DNA of 64,000 bases, taken from the NCBI GenBank assembly GCA_001414485.1, contig LLEY01000008.1:372001-436000 (forward strand). The letters are read 5' to 3'. This stretch comes from Calycina herbarum. Lineage: Eukaryota; Ascomycota; Leotiomycetes; Helotiales; Pezizellaceae. Below the pieces are notes generated by a model, which saw only the letters and a program-made list of their open reading frames with translations, was not told where the DNA came from and searched no databases. The position numbers and the translations under genes are program-made. Positions 47,931 through 61,191 of this stretch are shown piece by piece (the first letter of the stretch is position 1; every line of letters begins with the position of its first letter).

Positions 47931-49671
47931 AGCTTAATACTACAACGTTTAATTACCTTCTTAAGAAGCTAATATTATTTTAGTAACCTAAGAACTCGAA
48001 AACAACGTATTATTAACTAAACAAAGTACTATAAAGATTTACTAGGTTTCTTAAAAGACTCTCTCCGACTAACGCGCTAGAAAGCTCTTATAACGCGATT
48101 ACTAGCCTAATTCGAAAAAACTTACAAAGCTAGAGAAGGAGGTAATAGTTAGATATATATTAGAGTTAGATTTATAAGGGTTTTCGCTTATAAGAGATAT
48201 AGTACGAGATATAGCTAATAATCTACTAAGAGAGTACGATAGAAAGCCTATAGATAAGAACTAGCTAAACAACTTTATTAAATATATACCTAAGCTTAAA
48301 ACTCGATAGAGTTATTCTTACGATCGTTAGTAAGCTTTAACTAAGGATCCGTGAGTTATTAGTCTATAGTTTACGCTTATATAGTCTATAAAAGAGAAAT
48401 ATAGTATTTAAGATAAGGATATTTATAACTTTAACGAAAGTAGCTTTATAATAGAAGTTATTTCGTTCTAACTTATTATTATAAGCTTAGAAACGCGTAA
48501 GAAGCGAAAGTAAGTTCAGCTAGGTAATCGCGAGTAGATTATAGTTATTTAGAGAGTTAATATAACTAGATAAGTAATTCTACTATTTATTATATTCGTA
48601 GGTAAAGTACTTATTTCTTCCTAGTACTAAGATATATATATACTATACGATTAGGTAATTAAGGTTAGTAATAATAGCTAGATAAATAATAAGCTTAGAG
48701 TTATATAGTTAAAGTATTTTAATAAATATATAAAGATATAAAGTATAAAAGAATACTATTTATTAATTATTAATAGTTATAAAAGCTATAACTCGTTCGA
48801 ATTCTAGTAACTCTATAAAAACTTAAATATTATTACTCTCTATATCCCTCTATACTTATCGTACCTACTATAGCTGTTTAATATAGTCTACTTCTCTCTT
48901 TTAAAGCGAGTATATAAAGCTGAGATATTAGACTTAGTATATAATTATATTAATTATATTACTAAAGAAACCTTTCTTCTAGCGTTTAAAATAGCTTTTT
49001 ATAAAGTATTTATAAAAGGTAATATCTATGTAAGTTTTAAAGACGCTAGGCTAGTTCTATATAACCTAGAAGCTATGTTATCGAAGCTTGGTTATCGAAG
49101 CTTGATTTAAAGCTCTATACGCTAATACTAACGATACTAGAAGACACTCTATAGACATCTAAAATACTAAGTAATACACGTGAAATAATAGCTTAATTAA
49201 CGCTTATTTAAGATCAGATTCAAAGATATTAAGACTCGTTATCTAGTTCTATTATTCAGTCTCTTAATTAAATTAAAAAAGACTCTACTAGAGTGATATA
49301 TAATATAGTATTAATATATAAGAAAATTACTAGTCTTTATAAGATAACTAAGGCTATAACTAAGTATAAAAGTCGTAAGAGGAAGTATATTAAGAGTTAA
49401 GAGATATTAATAGTAGATAAGGTAGCTAATTTAATTACTTTTAAAGAAACTAGCGACTAGAAATAATATAAAGAGTCTAGGAAGAGAGTTCGCGTAGACA
49501 GGTACTATAGCTGTTATAGTAAAACTAGGTATAATTCTCGTACTTATTAGATAGAAATATTTAATATAGAAGATAGCGAAAGTTCTAAATAATACTAGGT
49601 AGCTTCTATAGTTTAATAACTTTATATAGTATTAAGTATTTTATATTATAATAATACTAGATTGAAAAAGT
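47931..49671 (+). pseudogene. Pogo/CENP-B-type transposase relic
   Basis: Plus-strand translation shows IYNFNESSFIIEVI (about 48421-48465), QLGNRE (about 48520) and, near 48760-48900, LLINNSYKSYNSFEF then a YLSYLL stretch, in the motif order of pogo-superfamily DDE proteins. It contains a 14-bp tandem duplication (GTTATCGAAGCTTG at 49077 and 49091). The right side abuts the 5' LTR of Gypsy D. No TIR pair was identified. Confidence 0.6.
49077..49104 (+). repeat. 14-bp tandem duplication
   Basis: GTTATCGAAGCTTG occurs twice without a gap inside the transposase relic; it shifts the frame by 14 bases and is a lesion independent of RIP. Confidence 0.8.
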
Positions 49672-49676
49672 AGACG

Positions 49677-50098
49677 TGTTACGAATTACGTTATACGTAG
49701 TAAGTAGTCTAGATATCGCTCTAATAAGACAAGGTACGATATCTAGGAAATAGAAGGTAATATAGAAGAGAATTAGTAATATAAAAGTATTTAGGTATTC
49801 TAGGATCTTACTATTAGATAACTATTAGAAGTTACGTAATAGATTCTATTAGATTCTATAAGAGATCTATAGAGATCTAGATAATACGAAAGATTCTATA
49901 TATATACTAGTACGTCTACTACCTAGATAAGAGCGTTGTACTTAACTTTAGTTATTAATCTTATTATCTTATTTAATATCTTTAATATAAGTAACGAGTT
50001 TACTTCTAAGTAAATAACCTAGTATATCTCTACTTCTTACTATAGACTAACCTTCGAGACTTAGTTATCTTTATTTAGTTTATTTAAGTCTTATTATA
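49677..50098 (+). repeat. 5' LTR of Gypsy D
   Basis: 422 bp, begins TGTTACGAATTACG and ends TCTTATTATA. Outer parts as in C; the middle as in the LTR of Gypsy A. Preceded by agacg (49672-49676), the same pentamer as the target duplication of Gypsy C. Confidence 0.82.
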
Positions 50099-51959
50099 CT
50101 TTAAGTACCTACTACGAAGTAAGATTACTAATATATTAGCTACCTCTTCTACTCTAAAAACAAACCTATCTAAACTAGCTACGACTATTATAGCTATACT
50201 AGTTACTACTCTTTATAAGAAGGTAAAGCTTCTAATTCTAAAGCTATTTAATAGCTCGTCTAAAAAATTAGTAGAGTTTCTTATAAAAGCTTCTATATAC
50301 TTAAACTTTTATACTACCTAGTTTAGAAGTAAAACTAACTAGGTTATATAGTTGTCTACCTATCTTAAAAGAGTAGCTTATAACTAGTTAGAACTATATT
50401 TAGAGGATTTTTAAGAGAATAAGATAATAAAAGGAAAAGTCTTACTTTAAATATCTAAAAAGATAAGAGACTTGTTTAGAAATATTTAAGAGTTTAAGAT
50501 TAGAATTAATTAGACTTTTAAGAATATTAATATAAAGAAAAAAACAGTCTAAGCTCTGTACTTACTTAGACAGAAGAGCTTAGCTACTAAATACGTTTTA
50601 TAATTCTAATAGTAATTTATACGAATAGAATAGAATAATAAAGTATTATATAAATAATTCTATTAAAGTCTAAAGAATAGTATTAAGAACGAACTTATAT
50701 AAGAGGATTTTTCTAATACTTTAAACGAATTAACTAATAATATAATTAAAATTAATAACTAAAATTATAAACGAAGCCTAGAGAAGAAGAGTAGTTATAG
50801 GTATTAATATAGAAAGAGTAGGAAAAGAGACTATAGAGATCCTATAGAAATTAATACTACTTAGAAATCTTAGATCTTAAGAAAAGAGACTTAGAGAAAA
50901 AACCTACTAAAGAGAGAGCTTTCTTAGAAGAAGCGAAATCATCGACATAAGTAGAACTTATATTATAACTATAGCCTCTCTAGCTATAGAGCAAATAAGT
51001 ATAGTAAGACGAAAGACTCTAAAGAGAAGAAACAGGCTAATACTACTATTTAGAAGAAAGTAGCTTTATTTAAAAGATTTGAACTTATAGATAAAGAACT
51101 CGAAGTTAGAGAATATAGTATATAGATTAAAATAGATGTCTTAGATATAATAGTAGGCGTTATATATCTATAGCTAAGCGAAGGAATTAAGTTATAAGTT
51201 AGTAAGATATAGGATACTAATAATAGTAGGAATCTACTTCTTAAAGAATATTATAATATATAGTTAGAAATAGAGTATAAATTACCTCTTTAAGTAGAAT
51301 ATAAATCACTACTAGAAATAAGTTTATTAGAGTTATTAGAATTAGAATTAGACTCGTTAGAAGTAGATCTAAGAATATATAAGCTTAAATAAAGTAAAAT
51401 ATAAGTATTTATTAGAACTTTTAAGAGAGAGAATAGATAGATATATATAGAAAACTAGAAACCTGATTTTTAGAGCTTATATTCTATCTAAGGAATTAAC
51501 TCTATAGTTTTAACTACTTATATAATAGTTAAGAACAAATAAGACTAAGTAACTATAGTTAGCTTAGTTACTAGAAGAGAAATAATCAAGCTTAAGGAAA
51601 TTAAACACGATCTAGAGTAAAACAAGCTATCTAGTTAGCCTAAGATAGAGGATATATAGATAGTTATAGACCTCTAAGAAGAAACTAGTTTATAGTAATA
51701 GCAGAGTTCTAATAACTTTATAAGATATCTAAAACCTAGTTTCTTAGATATATTATCTAATAATAGAGAAGCTATACTAGAAATAGGAGGTTAATATACT
51801 ATAGTTACTATAGTTAGAAAGGTTAGAGTAATATTTTAGAAATTTAGAACTAGAAAGTTATTTAGTATAATCTTTTAAAAGATAAATAAATATAATATTA
51901 ACTAGGAAACAGAAATAGTATAAAGAGAACTCTACTATCTAATAATTAGAGAGTTAAAT

Positions 51960-52191
51960 TATTACGATCTATAACTGAAGGCAAAGGTATAAGAGTATAT
52001 ATATATATATTCGAGAATTTAAAGCTACAGTTCTAAGAACGAGGGAATACGGAATATATACTCTACGAAAAAGAAGTATTCCTACTAACTATAAAGAGCC
52101 TTTAATCTCGTTATAAATCCGTTTAAGCGTTGCGGCTCTGACGGTTACGTGTAGGACTGAGAATCACGTGTTATAGACTAGCGCTGTAATA
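51960..52191 (-). repeat. 3' LTR of Gypsy E
   Basis: 232 bp, TATTACGATC...GCTGTAATA; contains a (TA)n run near 51996-52009 and CACGTG at about 52165. Confidence 0.92.
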
Positions 52192-55100
52192 TTACCCTCT
52201 CTTTTAGAAAAAGCTTATTTATAAGCTTTGTATTACGACTGAATCGTTTGTTAGATGATTATAATCGTCTATTCCGTCTTCCTACGCTTATATCTAGCTT
52301 TGTAAAGCCCTTAGCGGACTAGCGCGGGCTGGATTAGTAAGGTGAAAATCGTGTAATTTATATAGATAGTACTTAAAATTCGAGGCTAGATACTACTGTA
52401 GATTAGGGTTATAGCCTAACTATTGAACCCTGTATTAGAGCTTTCTATAAACTACCTTTATAGCTAAGACTTCTTCTACTTCCTACTCTTCTTAATCTGT
52501 AACTTGTATTAGCGGGGGTGGTTCGTTTACCTATCTAGGTAACGGATCTATAGCGGCCTTACGGAGTAGTGACGGGTGGAATACGGGGTATATACGGAAG
52601 TGGTCTAGTAGTTCGAGCTGGAAAGAGTGTTCTTCGCAGGCTATAATCTAGAACGGACCCTCGTTTTATCTATCTAGCTTATAGCTTAGCTGGTCTGTCT
52701 TCTAATTATAAGTCGATACTTAAACAAAGTCGTCTATGTTAAAGTCTACTACTCTTCGAACCCGGTTCGCGGACCTTATATAGCGGTCTTATGCTTTACT
52801 AACTAATTCCTTTGCTATAGTCTAAGTGTTATATATTCTCTATATAAGTGCCTCTATATCGGTCTGGTTAAGCTGTTTGTAGACTGTTACGGATTTATCT
52901 AGACGGTTCTAATTAAAGGACGTAGTAGATAGCTTAAGCTTTATACTAAGGATTCCGTAGAATTTAGACTAGAAAGAAGAAATAAACTATAGTCTATAGT
53001 CTAAAACAATGCTTTATAAATAGCTATAGGTTTAATAGATCTATATAATATATATTCGAGCTATGTCTTAGGCTATAACTATTCTTAGATAGAGGATCGA
53101 GACTGATTACTTAGTTAGGCGATCTATAACTACTTATAAGGTATTATAACCTTGTTTATTAGTAGGGAAAGACTTATAGTCTATAGTAATATGCTACTAG
53201 GGACGTTCTAGAACTGGTAACGGGTATAAAAACCTAGGTTTACAGTCGCGAGGAACCGTAGCACGTTGACAGTCTCTGTAGTTACTAATATAGGTTTCTA
53301 TAGACGTCTATAAACCTTTCTACTAGTATCTATAGGCGAGGATAGCTACCGTCTTTGTCCGTCCAGGGTAAGCCGTAGATACTTATACGTAAGCCTCATA
53401 GATTAGGTCCGTCTATAAGGTGCCTTAATTAAGAACCACGAGTCTCTTTTACTAAAGAAGTAAGCTATTCTCTATTATCTAGTTTTAGTACCTATAGGTA
53501 GCTTTTGTTTAGTCGTCTTCTAAGTCTAAAGAGTTATAGTTAGTAGTAAGTAACTAGTCGATAAGGTTAAGCAAGGGTTCTAAGGTAACTAGGGCTAATA
53601 TTATAGAAGGTTCTAATCGAGTAGTAATACGTAGATCTAACTAATTAGACGTAAGTAAGGTTTATTATCTTATAGACGCTTTTAGGTTATTTTATAGGTT
53701 AACGTCTTAGTCTTAGTATATTAGCATATTCGTTTTCTCGTTCTACTTACTAGATTAAAACGTAATTATAAAATAGAACTTTAATAGAAACTCTACCTAT
53801 CTCGCTTACTACTAGTTCAAGGTTTTAGAGGTTATAAAGTACTCTAAAGCCTTATAATCAGTGAAGACCTTAATCCAGGAGCTAGTTTAAGTAAGATCTG
53901 CTCGCTATTATCTAAAAGAGCGTATAATAGCTAACATCTCCTTATTATAGATTTAGTAGTTTAGCTTAGTAGGGTTCATCGTCTTCGAGAAGTAGCCTAT
54001 AGGTCTCTATAGTTCAGTTTCAGATATACATTATAATATTACAGCTGTAACTACTCTGTTAGAAGCGTTAGTCTCAACTATAGTCTCTAAATCGGCTGTA
54101 AAGTAGTATAAGAGAGAGGCGGTAACTAAGGCTTCTTTTAACGTATTAAAAGCCTTCTTATATTCTAAGTCGAACTTAAATAGTACTTCCTTACTTATAA
54201 GATAGTTTAATAGATAAGTAATCTGTCTATAATCTCAAATAAAATATTAGTAGAAGTTATAAAAACCTAGGAAGGACTAGATACCCTTAATAGTACTAGG
54301 ATATTTCTAGGAAACAATTACTAAGATCTTCTCTAGATTAACTTCGATTCTATCTATAAAGATAATAAAACTAAGGTACTTTATATAAGTAACGTAGAAC
54401 TCTATCTTCTTAATATCTACTTATAGTCTAGCTTTACAGAGCTATTCTAAGACCTTATAGACGTATTTAACGTGTTCGAGCTTATTATTAGAGTATATAA
54501 GAATGTTATTAAAATAAGCTATATAAAAGTTATTAAGATATTCTATAAGAACGCTATTTATATACCTCTAGTATATAGTAGGACCGTTAGTTAAGCTAAA
54601 AGGCAACACCTTATATTTAAACGTACTATAACAGGTTTAAAAGGTTATAAGTTCTTCTAACTCTAGATCTATATATATATAGTTAAAAGCTTAACAAATG
54701 TCGAGCTTTATAAGGATTTTAGTACTAGTAATTCGTATAAGAGTTTTATTAATTAGTAGAAGAGAGTATTAGTTCTTATAAGTAAGGTTATTAAGTTTCT
54801 AGTAGTCGATATAGAGCTATAAGCTTCTATTAGACTTCTTTATAAACAGTACTAGAGAGGCGAAAGAGGCGTGGCTAGGAATAATAAACCCTTTATCAAG
54901 GTTATCGAGGATATACTACTTTATAGCTAGAAGTTCCTTAGTCGTCATCCTATATAATAGGCTATATAATAGGGTATTCGGACCTATAAGTTCGATCTAG
55001 TAGTTGACTTAGTTTCGTAGTAAAGGAAGCTTATCTAAAGCTCTCTTTAAAAAGACATCTTTAAAGTCTATATATTCCTAGTAAACGTTTTATTCTACTA

Positions 55101-57570
55101 GTTGTTTATCTAAAGCGTAATCTACTAAAGAGAGTTCTATATATAACCTATCTATAAGAGTATAGTCGATCTCTTATAAGCTAGTAGAGAAGACTTCGTT
55201 ATCACGCTTTTAAAGGTTAAGTTTAAAAGCAGTAGCTCTAATATAATAGATATTAATAGCAAAGTCTTCTATAGGTTTACAGATGTCTATAAGCGAGCTT
55301 ATAGCTGCTTTATAGTCTGTAACTAAACGTTTTCCTAAGAAGGATCGACAACGTTGTTAATAGTTAGGAATAAGAACCTATATTCTATTCTAGACAGAGA
55401 CGAGGTCTTACTAAAAGCTTTCGTCTAGAATTTCCTTAAGAGTAACTGGTAGCAGGGTTTAGCACTAGCTTCGAGGTAGTATTAAATAGATTAATATAGG
55501 TTCCTCTATAGTATTCTAGTAGAGGTCGCGGTTCTCTATATCCTCCTAAGCCTAGAGGTCTAGCAGGGAGATAGTTATCGATTCCCTAGTAATAGGTACT
55601 AAGTAATCGAATCAACGAACTAGGGGAAGGGATTCTAGCTACTTAATCTTATAGCTATAGACTGCTAACTTTACGTTTACGTCTATAAACTATTAACGGC
55701 TAATAATAATATTATATCTACTAATATTAGTAATTAGAAAGGGTGTATTAGTAAACTATCGTCTATCGATACTTAGTATTAAGCGAATAACGTAAGTAAT
55801 CGCTAGTTCTTTATGTCTATTAAACCCTATAATTGAAATTACGTATAATAGCTTTTCCGTAGCCTATCTATAATATTAACTTAACTAGTCAGCTAAAGCT
55901 ATATTAATAAATAGCTATCTATTCGCTCTAGTATTAATAAGTCTAGTAGTATTAAAAGTATATCTATTCTTAATTAAAGTATATATAGTTATAAAAGCCT
56001 TTCTATCTATTATATAACTTAGATTAAGAAGTTAAGATCTAAGTTTATTTTACTCTAAAGAGGAGACTTGCTTTAGAGCTGTTCTTTTCCTAAGTCTTTA
56101 TAGACGAGTTCCTCGTTAGCTGATTCTTCTCTAGACGCTTGTAGTCCGTAGGAGTCTATAAGCGAGTTTTCAGCGTCTTCTAATAGCTTAATAGCTGTAA
56201 AGGGTTTTCAAGGAAGAGGGTATTTACTAGCGTAGTACTTAGGTTTATTGTAATTATAATAGATAACGTCTGCTATATCCTAGACAGGAGTCGTACTCTT
56301 ACGAGTAGGCAAAGGAGTCTTACGGTCTATAACTAGAGAGTAATAGACTAGGCTTTAGGTTAGCGGATAACCAATAGTAGCACGTAGAGCCGGAAGTTGG
56401 TAAGTTGATCCGTAGCTAGTAGGGAAACCTCTTATAAGTAGGCGGCAGTTATAGCAAGCTGTGAGGCGTTCCTTAATAGTTACCCTGTCTTAATAGATAG
56501 AGTAATAGCGGTTATATAACTAGTTAAAGGTTGCTAGAGTGATTTAGACTAGTAAGATACTTACTTAGAGAGCTGGCGTAAGCTTCTAGTATAAATCTTC
56601 GGACCACTTACTTAACAGGATATAAGCCTTAGTTGTAAGGCTTAAGAAGGTTGCTTTAAACATAGTAAAAGTCTTGTCCTCTTATATTAAGAGTTTACGG
56701 AAGACCTTACAGGCCTCTACGGCTTCGTTACTATCTACGAACAAGGTATCTAGATATATAAGTATATCTATAACGTCTATAAATAAGGTAGAGGAACCGA
56801 AATCTATCTATAGTTCTAGGTACTCTTATACTACGCCGGAAGTAGCTATAAAGACGAAGGTAAGTTTATCTTATTCGTCTTTAAAGAGGTTCTTTCTTAT
56901 TTTACTAGCTAGGATAATCCGCTAGGCCTTATATAATAGGGAGATGCCGTTCTTAAGTTTCTCGCTATCTTAGAACTTATAAGTAGAATTGTTAGAACTA
57001 AATCAGGAACAGGAGGAGTTGGTAGTAGCCTCTTAGAAGGCTTGCGTATACTCGCGGCTCGGGAGAGGGTTATTAGAGTGGTTTATAAGCAACGGGGTTT
57101 GGTAGAGTTACGTATATAAAGAGAGGATTTTAGCCTATAAACGAACGTTTTCGTCTATAGGAGGCTCGCTTATCGCAGGGGAGGTAGGCGAGGGAGGGGC
57201 GACTTCAGAGGTGTTATCTGGTTATTAAGGCTCGGTTCGAGATAAGCTAGTAGGTGTCTTCCCTTTTCTACTACGACTACTTCGAGTGTCGGCTATTATA
57301 TTATCGGAAAGGAAGGAGGAGAAGGTAGAGAGAGGTTATAAAAAAAAAGGTTGTATAAGCTGTTATAGGCGTGTCTTTCGAAGAGATAAGTCGTTATAGA
57401 CGTAGAGATGCTTAAGAGATCCGTTTATAAGAAGAGGGGCCGTTATAGACGGAGGAGGAGGGTCGTAATTATACTATTATAAGTGTGAGATCTTCTAGCT
57501 GTTATAAGCGTAGAATCTAGTCGATATTATAATCCTTTGTAGAGAGTAAAAAGGGTTAAGCTTTAAATAA
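52192..57570 (-). pseudogene. gag-pol relic of Gypsy E
   Basis: On the minus strand: gag with a zinc-knuckle relic (TACYNCRLLIRGFPT, about 56420-56465), protease region near 55700-55900, reverse transcriptase with NFYIAYFNNILIYS (about 54494-54545), RNase H near 53800-54000, integrase about 52750-53350, and a chromodomain near 52400-52500 (EVEEVLAIKVVYRKL..LGYNP). One 83-codon open piece on the other strand (56674-56925) is antisense to gag and not a gene. RIP is moderate; GC-rich patches near 57000-57450 remain. Confidence 0.83.
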
Positions 57571-57802
57571 TATTACGATCTATAACTAAAGGCAAAGGTA
57601 TAAGAGTATATATATATATATTCGAGAATTTAAAGCTATAGTTCTAAGAACGAGGGAATATAGAATATATACCCTACGAAAAAGAGGTATTCCTACTAAC
57701 TGTAAAGAGCCTTTAATCTCGTTATAAATCCGTCCAAGCGTTGCGGCTCTGACGGTCACGTGTAGGACCGAGAATCACGTGTTACGGACCAGCGCCGTAA
57801 CA
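57571..57802 (-). repeat. 5' LTR of Gypsy E
   Basis: 232 bp, ends GCGCCGTAACA un-RIPed; direct repeat of 51960-52191. Confidence 0.92.
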
Positions 57803-59331
57803 TAAATACTATCTTTAGAGAGAATTAGTTAGTAATAACTACGAAAATATAAGGAAAGGAACTCCGGGTTATTATTAACTCTAGAGTAATAGATAACTTT
57901 CTTTTCTTAACTACTTTAAAGAAGCTAAACGTCTTAATTAAAGGTATAAAGCTATACTACCTAGAAGTAGTTAATAAAATAGACGTTATATACTAAGATA
58001 GAATTATTAATTAGTAAACTATTCTAATAAAAGTTAATATTAAAGAATACTACTTAGATATATAATTTAATATTATTAAAATAAGAAGTAAGAAAGTAAT
58101 ACTTAGTATACTATAGATTTAAGAATATAATCTAGATATTAACTAGAAGGCTTAAATAATAATCTTTAGTTAATATAATTACATAGGTTTGTAATTATAA
58201 CTATAAGACTAGAATAAGATTAGCGCTACCTCTTCTAATATACTAGGACACCTAGCTTAGAGTCTTCTACAGGTTAGTAGAACAGCTGATAACGAAATAC
58301 CTATATAGTATAGAGAATTTAAAGCTTTGTTTAAAAACCTAGAAGATTTATAAGCTTTACTAGAACATCGCTTATAAGATTATAAGATTAAAATAAAGGA
58401 GAGTTATTACTTCTTAAAGTAGAAGCTTTAGTTATATAACTAGAAAAGCTTATAAAACATAGAAAGTTATATAAAAGAAGGTATTAAGAAGAGATATATT
58501 AGGAAATCTAAGTTACTAATTACCTTAAATATACTTATTATTAAGAAAAAAGACGACCTAGATAAGAGAGTATATATTAATTACTAAGAAGTAAATTATA
58601 CTATAATTAAGAACGCTTATCTACTACTAGCTAGCTAATACTTATAAGATAAGTTAGATAAGATAGTACGATTTATAAAGTTAGATTAATAAAACACTTA
58701 TAGACTTATATAAATAAAAGTCAGAGATAAATAGAAGATAGTATTCGCCTTATTATTAGGCTTTTACAAATATATAGTTATACTATTTAGATTATATAAT
58801 ATACTAGCTATATATTAAAAATAGAATAATAATATTTTAAGAGATCTTCTAAGAGTAATAGTAATCTATTACCTAGATAATATTCTAATCTTCTTAGAGA
58901 AAGAAGAAGAATATAATAGATATATTAAAGAAGTTTTATAACGACTTATAAAAGTAAACTCTTAATTAAAACTCTTGAAATATAAGTTTAGAGTAACTCG
59001 AACACTCTTTCTAAAATAGGTATTTAGCTTAGAAAAGATAGAAATAAATCTAGTAAAGATCTAAGATATTCTAAACTAGAAGTTACTAGAGAATATTAAA
59101 GATATATAGTCCTTCTTTAGATTTATAAACTTTTACTATCTATTTATCTAAGACTATATAAAAATTATAAAACTAATATTAGTATTAGTAAAAAAGGCTA
59201 TTAAGTTTATCTAGAATAAATAAGCTAAAGACGCTTTTTAAAAGATTAAAGCTAGGTTTATAGAAAAACCTATTCTATATAATTTTAATATAGATAAACC
59301 TAGTATAATTAAAATAAACGCTTTAGATATA

Positions 59332-61191
59332 ACGTAGTTTATTAGAACCTAGTGTATATTAGGACCTAGTGTACTTTTCCTTAGTATTTAACTTTGAATA
59401 TTAATAAATTAACTATAATATATTAAATTAACTATAACTACTTAGAATCCGAAGAATCAGATATATCTATATCTATTTAACAAGTTCGTATATTATAACC
59501 AGCTTTTTCGTAAGTGCTATAACGCTGTCTAGACGATTACCTCTCCTTCTTATTACCCTCTTCTATACGTAAGTCGCGTCGTACTTACTTATTAACGTCC
59601 TTTTAAGTTAAAAGATCTTAGATATCCTCTACTATAAGTGCTCTCTCTTGATATATACGAGTCTTTTTAGCTCTACAGCGTTTGCTTAAGACTTTATTCG
59701 CTGCTCGAAGAGTACGTACTTCAGTAGATAACAAGGTTATCTTATAAGCTATTCACTTTATACCTTTTACTAATACAGTAGCTGTCTTAAATAGTAGAGT
59801 TAGCGAGCTCCCCTAGTAACAGGTAATCTGTTTCTAAACAAGAGTCGATTATAAGAGCGCTTTAGTAGGGTTTAAGAGAGTCTAGGAGATCTAAGTATTA
59901 GAATTAGCAGTAGAGGGTCTTAGAGAAGTTAGAGTCCGTAACCTTACGTTAAGCTTTAAAAGTACTACTTACAGGTTAAAAGACACTAGGCCAGCTCTAC
60001 GGAATCTAGCTTAAGCGTTCTAGACTATTATTAATTCTTTATATACTACTATAAAAGCTAAAAAGAACTCTACCTTCGTAATATAGTTAATATAGGCTTT
60101 AATAAACGTCTTAATCTACCGACTATATACCTGCTTTAATATACTAAAGTATCTAATATCAAGTGATTAGGTTATATAAGATAAGTAAGGAGGTAGTCTA
60201 AGAATTATAATATTATATACTTTATAATACTCTTGAAATTTAGCCGATTTATAACTCTTATACCTATCTTATACTAGTATTCGACATAGACCTTTTATAT
60301 AACTAGTAGTATATTTATTAAAGTGTTTCAACTATTCTAGATCTGTCTCGTTGTTTATCTATCCGTTACTTATCAGTTTAATAACCTAGTTATATAGGAG
60401 GCCGCTGTTTATATACTAATTCGTAAGATGATTCTTCTCTTAAATAACTAAAAATAGAGAGATATTCTAACCCTCGCTATTAATATAAGTAATTACTATA
60501 GCTTATTTCTAATTACCTAGCTAAACTGCCTTATCTCTGCTACGTCGATCTATATATATAACAACTATTATAGAGTAAATCACATCTATTATAAAGCTCG
60601 TTTCGTTGAAGTTATAGAAATCGTAATCTAAAACGCTGTATTTCGCTCTTATATTTTATATAAGTTAGAACCACGTACTAATTAGATTAGAATCTTCGTA
60701 TAAGGCTCTTTAGAAGTCGTAGACGCGATTAAAACACGTCTTTAACCCTAGTTGTCGTTATATAAATCGATATACCTAAAGCTTACTAACGCGTTTCCCT
60801 CCCCGAGATTTAAGAATATAATTTACTATATCTTCTATACTAGCTAGCTAGGGTATAAACTCTCTAGAATCTAAGTTAAGTATATTCTAAAGAATCACTT
60901 CCTTCTTAAGTTAAGTTAATTTAATATTTACTAGCCGTCGTTCTAGGAGGGGAAGTTAGCTGTTTATTCTATAGTAAAAGCTAGTTTCAAAGACTTTATA
61001 GATTTTTATAGTAGTCTAATAACTAAGCTTTTTAGATAATCGGATAGCCTCGATAGCTAAGATAATTTAAGCTTCTTAAGTTTGAATTTCTATTAGTAGT
61101 TATTAAGATAACGTGTATTAAAATAATAAAGTAGAGAAGATAGGAAAAGTACGCTAGGTTCTAATATACGCTAGGTTCTAATAAACTACGT
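59332..61191 (-). mobile_element. Second Fot1/pogo transposon, in Gypsy D
   Basis: 1,860 bp, flanked by TA (59330-59331 / 61192-61193). Ends ACGTAGTTTATTAGAACC and its inverse; each end carries a duplicated sub-terminal unit (TATTAG.ACCTAG.GTA twice) before TACTTTTCC. Same architecture as 18058-19901 but a different unit sequence, so it is a related subfamily. Excising it with one TA restores the length of Gypsy D against C (34790 region). Confidence 0.88.
59480..61100 (-). pseudogene. Fot1/pogo-type transposase relic, minus strand
   Basis: Minus-strand translation gives YDFYNFNETSFIIDVI (about 60575-60640), NSEG further on, and a Lys/Arg-rich tail near 59520-59700, matching the relic at 18150-19760 in order. 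Stops throughout. Confidence 0.75.

Larger units (their letters stand above)
51960..57802 (-). mobile_element. Complete Ty3/Gypsy chromovirus E (family 3), TSD taaat
   Basis: 5,843 bp with 232-bp direct LTRs (51960-52191, 57571-57802) and exact duplication taaat (51955-51959, 57803-57807). A purine tract (complement of TTACCCTCTCTTTT, 52192-52205) sits next to the left LTR, giving minus orientation. Excision restores Gypsy D as in C. Confidence 0.94.

Noticed and set aside
56674..56925. 83-codon plus-strand open frame
   Set aside because: It is antisense to the gag relic of Gypsy E; the matching interval of Gypsy F is closed.
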